Below, piece by piece: positions 57,075 to 64,000 of a DNA stretch of 64,000 bases. The notes under the pieces are model-generated. The model was not told the DNA's origin, did not search any database, and was given only the letters and a program-made list of their open reading frames with translations. The DNA comes from Pirellulales bacterium. Lineage in GTDB: Bacteria > Planctomycetota > Planctomycetia > Pirellulales > JANQPP01. The first letter of the stretch is position 1. The number at the start of each line of letters is the position of its first letter. The translations under genes and the position numbers were made by a program. Location: NCBI GenBank assembly GCA_028289405.1, contig JANQPP010000081.1, positions 18,006 to 82,005 of the forward strand, read 5' to 3'.

Positions 57075-58064
57075 ATGTTCATAGTCACCACTACAAACAG
57101 CAAGTTTGTGGCAGCACTTTGCGTTGTGCTCCTACAGGCCACTTACGCTTTGTATTCAACCACCTGCTGCCAAGCACAGCATTTCGACATTTCCGTCTGG
57201 GTGGATGAAGAAGGCCAACTTCAGGGCTCCCCTCAGGTTTCGACGGGTATCTTCGAGGGTTTCTTCGGTGCCTTGTCTCAACAGAACCCGGGGTTCAGCG
57301 CTTCCAACAACGTTTTCCAGATGGGAGATTCCCTCGGGTTTAACGTCGTGGAGCCCTTGCTCTATTCGGTCGGGGATGGGGTGTCCGCTCCGCCCGGAAG
57401 TGAATACATCGAGATAAACAAGTCCTCATCATCGATTGAAGTCCGAGCGACGTCGGAGTTCGAGGAAGGATTCATTCTCGGCGAAGTTGGATCCTTCGGT
57501 GGGATTCACGAGCACATGGAATACGTTCTCCTTGGCGAAAGCGATCCCCCGACGCCAGGTGTTTACGGGCTCGTCATCGAAGTTACATCCCCGGGTTATG
57601 AAGCCTCGGACCCCTTGCTGGTCGCCCTGGCTCATCTGGATGGTGATTTCGACACCTTGGGCCAAATCAGGGAAGGCGTTGCTCATTTGACCGCCTATGC
57701 ATTTCCCATCGTCGGCGACTTGAACCGAGATGGGACGGTGAATTTGGAAGACTTCGCGATCCTCAAGGAAAACTTCGGAATCTCCGACGCTGGGTGGAGC
57801 GAGGGAGACCTCACGGGCGACGGAATTGTCGGCTTGCCTGATTTCACGGAACTGAAATCGAATTTTGGCTCGCAACATTCGGCGCTTGCCGAACTTCCGC
57901 CTGCCGCCGTGCCCGAGCCGACGGCATGGGCACTTTTGGTGTGTGGCATGTTCGCCTGGCTGGTTCCGCGCTTCCTTGCCGCAGGCTCAAGCTCGAACAC
58001 GTCAGCCACCCGCGTCAATCCGATGCTCAATCCCAGCGAAAGCGAGGTGATGGCGATGCCCTGA
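57075..58064 (+). CDS. Exported PEP-CTERM protein with dockerin-like calcium loops
   Basis: The 329-residue protein has a signal peptide (FVAALCVVLLQATYALYS). Residues 40-220 form a beta-rich domain with an internal histidine pair (EVGSFGGIHEHMEYVLLGES). Two dockerin/EF-hand-type loops follow, GDLNRDGTVNLEDFAILKEN and GDLTGDGIVGLPDFTELKSN. The C-terminus has the sorting motif VPEPTAWALLVCGMFAW with a short basic/serine tail. Unlike the usual PEP-CTERM layout, the tail is extended by about 30 residues (SSSNTSATRVNPMLNPSESE). AGGAG precedes the ATG. It is probably processed at the membrane by an exosortase, not in this window. Confidence 0.8.
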   Translation: MFIVTTTNSKFVAALCVVLLQATYALYSTTCCQAQHFDISVWVDEEGQLQGSPQVSTGIFEGFFGALSQQNPGFSASNNVFQMGDSLGFNVVEPLLYSVGDGVSAPPGSEYIEINKSSSSIEVRATSEFEEGFILGEVGSFGGIHEHMEYVLLGESDPPTPGVYGLVIEVTSPGYEASDPLLVALAHLDGDFDTLGQIREGVAHLTAYAFPIVGDLNRDGTVNLEDFAILKENFGISDAGWSEGDLTGDGIVGLPDFTELKSNFGSQHSALAELPPAAVPEPTAWALLVCGMFAWLVPRFLAAGSSSNTSATRVNPMLNPSESEVMAMP

Positions 58065-58081
58065 AAACATTAAGAGCCTGG

Positions 58082-58165
58082 GGACAAAACATCTCAGCAT
58101 CCGCGAATTTGGGCGTTCGTTGGTCGTGAAACGCCGACGAACGAAACAAACCGGAGGTTTTGTCC
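58082..58165. repeat. Nested inverted repeat between two PEP-CTERM genes
   Basis: An outer perfect 9-bp pair GGACAAAAC (58082-58090) and GTTTTGTCC (58157-58165) encloses an inner 10-bp stem, CGTTCGTTGG (58114-58123) with CCGACGAACG (58134-58143), loop 10 bases, one G-T pair. A small stem GGCTT/AAGCC follows at about 58170-58180. No T-run follows, so it is not a standard terminator. It could be a structured leader of the next gene or an mRNA-stability element. Confidence 0.7.
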
Positions 58166-58325
58166 GTTGGCTTTAAGCCGCTCCGGGCTATGAAAGCTCG
58201 CGTGGAAAGACAAGGCCGTCATCGCTCCATGGCTTTCAATTGGCCTCAAAAATACGTTGAGGAGAAGTAAACACTGAAATTGTTGTTGTGTCTAAATGAA
58301 TCTCAAATTTGCAGAGGTGACATCA

Positions 58326-59147
58326 ATGAGTACGAAGTTTTACAAATTGTTCATTGTGGCAATCGCATTCGCTAGCTTGGTTTCCGCGAAAGCTTTCGCC
58401 GAGATCCAAAATTTTTACATCGCGGTGGACTCGCGGGAGGAAATCCATTTTGGAGACTACCTGGGTCTACCGAATCCTAACAAAGACCGACTGACGTTTC
58501 TCTACGCACATCAAATTGAAGATCCGTCAAGTAATCATTTTCATGGCATTGGAGTTCACTTTTATGAAGGGGACCCCGCGGATGCCACGACCACCACGAC
58601 GAATGGAAATAACCGCATTCCCGAGGGCTTCACGGGACAGGCTCCGTTGACATTGCAGCCCGGCACGGACGGCTTGAGCGGACTGCTGGTCAGTGGTGAG
58701 AATGGCGAACATTACAGTGACCTCACGTTGCATCCCGTGCATGATTTGTCCGGATTCGGCGATGAGGCACCGGAAACCTACATGTTCAACAGTGGGGCCA
58801 TGGGTTATCAAGCACCGCTGACCGGGCTCGATTTGTCGATCGAATTGGTGTCCATCTCGCCGGGCTTAGCGCTGGGAACCGAAGGCTTGTCGAATCCCGG
58901 TGAGAAGTTGCAAATCGGAACATTGCAAGACCTGCCATTTCAGCCGCTATTTTGGACGGACGAATCCGCGGAACCGGGGACCTATTCTGCGGAATTCCGC
59001 CTGGTTGATGAGTCCGGCACGTTTTTGCCGTCCGGCACCATCAACGTCGATTTCGCCGTTCCCGTTCCGGAACCTTCCAGCCTGCTGTTGGGCCTGGCGG
59101 GAGTGATGGCATTGGTTTCGTTAAGGCATCGCGTCAGAAAATCTTGA
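58326..59147 (+). CDS. PEP-CTERM protein resembling the All3515 (zinc-regulated) family
   Basis: The 273-residue protein has a signal peptide (LFIVAIAFASLVSAKAFAEI). The central part matches what I recall of the cyanobacterial All3515 family, named as Zur-repressed: LTFLYAHQIEDPSSNHFHGI, GVHFYEGDP, NNRIPEGFTGQAPLTLQPGT, EHYSDLTLHPVHDLSGFG. Several conserved His residues (HFHGIGVHF, GEHYSDLTLHPVHD) suggest metal binding. The C-terminus is the sorting signal PVPEPSSLLLGLAGVMALVS plus a basic tail. AGAGGTGA just before ATG 58326 supports that start over ATG 58296. I did not find a Zur box by eye. Assignment rests on memory of the family. Confidence 0.75.
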   Translation: MSTKFYKLFIVAIAFASLVSAKAFAEIQNFYIAVDSREEIHFGDYLGLPNPNKDRLTFLYAHQIEDPSSNHFHGIGVHFYEGDPADATTTTTNGNNRIPEGFTGQAPLTLQPGTDGLSGLLVSGENGEHYSDLTLHPVHDLSGFGDEAPETYMFNSGAMGYQAPLTGLDLSIELVSISPGLALGTEGLSNPGEKLQIGTLQDLPFQPLFWTDESAEPGTYSAEFRLVDESGTFLPSGTINVDFAVPVPEPSSLLLGLAGVMALVSLRHRVRKS

Positions 59148-59325
59148 ATCGAGTCCCGAGCGTTCGTGCCGTCTGGCGATCACATCAACGACCCGCAACC
59201 AAGCCGCGCCAGGCGGTACGGATGCTTTTTTGGCGATCTCGTACCAGACCTTCCGAGTCTCAGGGGTGAGTGCTGACAGCACTACCCGATATGCGGCATG
59301 TCTCGCACTCATGATCCACGGGAGT

Positions 59326-60759
<1,434 letters not shown>

Positions 60760-60790
60760 GATTATGTTCTCTTCGTTTGTTCAAATAGCT

Positions 60791-62434
<1,644 letters not shown>

Positions 62435-62638
62435 ATCGTGTTCCTCTGGAAGTGGTCCGCCAGGTAACGGACCACGACAAAAAGATTTCAAACCTGCCAG
62501 CCGGGACGACTCATGGTGTGCAGCGCAAACCGACAATCATCACTCCTGCGTGCATCGACGTCTCACCACGCGGTGACCTTACACCGAAAACTCGCTCTGC
62601 GCGGAAACCGGCGCACTCGCCAAGAATCGCTATGCCAT

Positions 62639-62884
62639 TTATTCATCACGAGCGGACAACAGGCTTTCCAGCCGCCGTTTGGACTCCTCGCTCAGGCCCT
62701 CGGCGGTGGTGCCGTCCCTCCGCATTGCCGATTCACGCACCGCCTTCCGCAGTAACTTCACATCTCGGCCAAATCCCCGGCAGAGCGAGCACATGGACAA
62801 ATGCAGCCACAGCATCCAGCGTTGCCACCATGATAGGGGCTGTTCCTGGGACAAGGAGATCAGGCGGGCCGTTTCTCGGCAGGT
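62639..62884 (-). pseudogene. Zinc-finger anti-sigma-like protein, start codon lost
   Basis: The minus-strand frame encodes TCRETARLISLSQEQPLSWW, WLHLSMCSLCRGFGRDVKLL and a helical end, SEESKRRLESLLSARDE. The pattern N-terminal Cys, then HxxxCxxC (HLSMCSLC) is that of short zf-HC2-type zinc-binding anti-sigma-like proteins common in planctomycetes. Normally a Met lies a few residues before TCRE. Here, three bases before the ACC-TGC codons, the sequence runs into the CAGCCTGTTGATTT repeat fragment and then into an unrelated gene remnant on the other strand. No in-frame ATG is available near the break, only a GTG at 63043 inside the antisense of the other remnant. Only the first few residues are missing, so the gene was probably recently inactivated. 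No sigma gene lies next to it. Confidence 0.6.
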
Positions 62885-62886
62885 AT

Positions 62887-62900
62887 CAGCCTGTTGATTT
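62887..62900 (+). repeat. Fragment of the stem-loop repeat at a gene breakpoint
   Basis: CAGCCTGTTGATTT is identical to the H1 5' arm and loop of repeat copy B (after its first two bases) and differs at one base from copy A. It lies between two truncated genes on opposite strands. The remaining about 130 bases of the element are absent here. Confidence 0.5.
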
Positions 62901-62908
62901 ATCCAAAA

Positions 62909-63025
62909 GTCTGCTATCCCACGCAAGCGGAGGCGATCCGCAAGTTGGGCGACCAGTACAATCGCGGCCTCCTGACCCCCACCGTGAAATCGCTGTTCCA
63001 GAAATGGCTGGCCTGGACGCGTTAG
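62909..63025 (+). pseudogene. C-terminal remnant of a pyridine-nucleotide-disulfide oxidoreductase
   Basis: The 38-codon frame reads YPTQAEAIRKLGDQYNRGLL followed by TPTVKSLFQKWLAWTR and a stop. This is the typical C-terminus of mercuric-reductase-like FAD oxidoreductases in planctomycetes (YPTQAE, ending in a KWLAW-R motif), as I recall the family. Everything upstream (over 400 residues normally) is gone: the frame begins a few bases after the repeat fragment at 62887. It was called from the frame and the motif, not from a search. It is therefore a gene remnant, not a small gene. Confidence 0.6.
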
Positions 63026-63228
63026 CACGGCCGCACTCGTCACTCCGTCGCCCTGCGAAACGAGGGAAAAATTCGTGTGTGGTTGCTACAATTCGGTTTG
63101 TGGCGGTCGGCTGCCCGTTAAACCAAGAAATGGAAGCCTACAGGGATCAGGTAGAAAAGTTGCCTCCAAGTTGTGCGACGAGAATCGTGCCACAACCTCC
63201 TATCGCAAAAATTCCCGCCAGTAACTCG

Positions 63229-63825
63229 ATGGCGGAAAACGGGCTCGGCATGCATGCTCCGACCGATGTAACGGACCCGCAGCAGAAAGCGGCGACCTTT
63301 GGAGCTATGGCCGTATGGTGCTTGACGGTTTGGGCGGGATTTGTCTTAAGTCGTACCGCATCGCAACCCGTTGGCTACCCGTTATCATTCGCGTTGTCTG
63401 CCTCTTGGCTCATCATGGCATTCACGGCCGCGTTCACCAGCAAGTCCTTTCATGCGCGAGACCCGCGTCGCATTCGTTTCGCGCCTTGGGAACGTGAGGG
63501 CACAATCTACCGTTTCGTTGGTCTTGGGATTTACCGCCGTGTCCTACTTCGCAGCCCTTTTGCCTGGCTTGCTCCGGAATTGAGACTCCGGACAGGTCGC
63601 TCCGATCTTGTACGCATGCTACGCGAGATCAATGCGGCGGAAGGTCCGCATGCTATCGCCGGCATCCTAACGCTCGTCTTCGCAGCATTCCTTTTCGGAC
63701 GTGGCCACACAAATGCCGGCCTTTGGGTGTTACTTATCAACCTTCCGTTGAATATCTATCCTGTGATGCTTCAACGCTGGAATCGGGGACGAGTTTATCT
63801 GCTAATGCGGCGGCTAAAACCATAG
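63229..63825 (+). CDS. CrtO-like membrane protein (glycosyl-4,4'-diaponeurosporenoate acyltransferase family)
   Basis: The protein has 198 residues from ATG 63229; other in-frame starts are ATG 63250 and ATG 63130. It has four predicted membrane segments: FGAMAVWCLTVWAGFVLS, YPLSFALSASWLIMAFTAAF, AIAGILTLVFAAFLFGRG and LWVLLINLPLNIYPVML. Between segments 2 and 3 lies RFAPWEREGTIYRFVGLGIY, then LRTGRSDLVRMLREINAAEG and, at the end, QRWNRGRVYLLMRRLKP. The tail (INLP..QRWNRGR) and the LREIN-x-AEG-x-H block resemble the CrtO acyltransferase family, which adds fatty acids to glycosyl carotenoids in staphylococci. In other bacteria the role is unproven. No carotenoid genes are adjacent. Two upstream in-frame stretches are not conserved. 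Confidence 0.55.
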   Translation: MAENGLGMHAPTDVTDPQQKAATFGAMAVWCLTVWAGFVLSRTASQPVGYPLSFALSASWLIMAFTAAFTSKSFHARDPRRIRFAPWEREGTIYRFVGLGIYRRVLLRSPFAWLAPELRLRTGRSDLVRMLREINAAEGPHAIAGILTLVFAAFLFGRGHTNAGLWVLLINLPLNIYPVMLQRWNRGRVYLLMRRLKP

Positions 63826-64000
63826 CCAACTAACAATCGCATCGCTCGTGTCACCGATCCGAACAGTTTTGCATGGAAAATCACTTGGCCACGGTCCCAT
63901 GATTCTATACCCAACTTGGATCGAACTTGAGTGATGAGAGCGGATTGGCTTAAACTGATTCCAGGAGGGTTCATCCCTAGGGAAGGAGTCGCGAGTGATT
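63826..64000. other. Unassigned end of window
   Basis: The final 175 bases show no gene, hairpin with T-run or repeat that I can support. A GGGAAGGAG-like purine stretch near 63978 could be the ribosome-binding site of a gene beyond the edge. Confidence 0.3.

Noticed and set aside
59121..59312. 63-codon minus-strand frame behind the last PEP-CTERM gene
   Set aside because: Helical-looking (LTPETRKVWYEIAKKASV) but lacks a good ribosome-binding site, overlaps the PEP-CTERM gene end and matches no family I know. Possible small gene; not supported enough.

Overview
The window reads as a chromosomal segment of a planctomycete, probably of the Pirellulales type. This rests on a combination of families: a DUF1559 prepilin-like protein followed by a small lipoprotein, two DUF1080 proteins, a sulfatase, an FG-GAP/ASPIC lipoprotein, a DUF11 protein, PEP-CTERM proteins, a DUF447 protein beside para-aminobenzoate genes, and a very large Ser/Thr-kinase/histidine-kinase fusion. 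GC content is moderately high, so many long antisense frames are open without being genes. No rRNA, tRNA, CRISPR array, phage or intact transposase gene was recognised.

Layout. 1-5282 (minus): metH, cut by the window edge, then yidD, rnpA and a zinc-finger-less DnaJ/CbpA gene. 5577-8394 (plus): pabB, pabA and DUF447. 8611-9807: a FadL-type outer-membrane protein. 10136-19336: a signalling locus with an HPt protein, an HD-GYP response regulator, a divergent PhcB-like methyltransferase and a 1993-residue hybrid kinase. 19566-20820 (minus): SPFH protein plus ribbon-helix-helix protein behind a palindromic operator. 20998-21723: secreted BON-domain protein with a strong terminator. 22513-23488: ECF sigma factor and a one-pass membrane partner. 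23802-31467: DUF11 protein, FG-GAP/ASPIC lipoprotein and DUF1080 protein. 31633-41685 (plus): aminotransferase, DUF1559 protein, lipoprotein, sulfatase, DUF1080 protein, a DPLF-motif protein and a large exported beta-rich protein. 41714-43383 (minus): a DUF4153/4173-type membrane protein split over two overlapping frames. 43624-46201: MATE transporter, a LigD-N-like protein and a membrane-anchored protein. 46638-53860 (plus): LysR regulator, gltB and gltD. 54043-55899 (minus): ABC permease and acylphosphatase. 56299-59147 (plus): a His/Cys-rich exported protein and two PEP-CTERM proteins. 59326-62434 (minus): acetolactate-synthase-like enzyme and aldehyde dehydrogenase. 62639-63825: two gene remnants meeting at a breakpoint, then a CrtO-like membrane protein.

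How the genes work together. metH, pabAB and perhaps DUF447 belong to one-carbon and pterin metabolism. LysR-gltB-gltD is a nitrogen-assimilation unit. HPt, HD-GYP regulator and hybrid kinase have the parts of a multistep phosphorelay ending in c-di-GMP hydrolysis, and a methyltransferase sits inside the locus. Sulfatase, DUF1080 and prepilin-like proteins fit the polysaccharide-degrading lifestyle of planctomycetes.

The most unusual observation is a repeat of about 150 bp present in two inverted copies (19335-19495 and 53887-54030). Each copy folds into five consecutive stem-loops, several positions change while keeping the pairing, and both lie between convergent genes. The first 14 bases of the same repeat lie exactly at the breakpoint of two truncated genes near 62887. 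All starts, families and structures here were read by eye; no database search or folding program was run.
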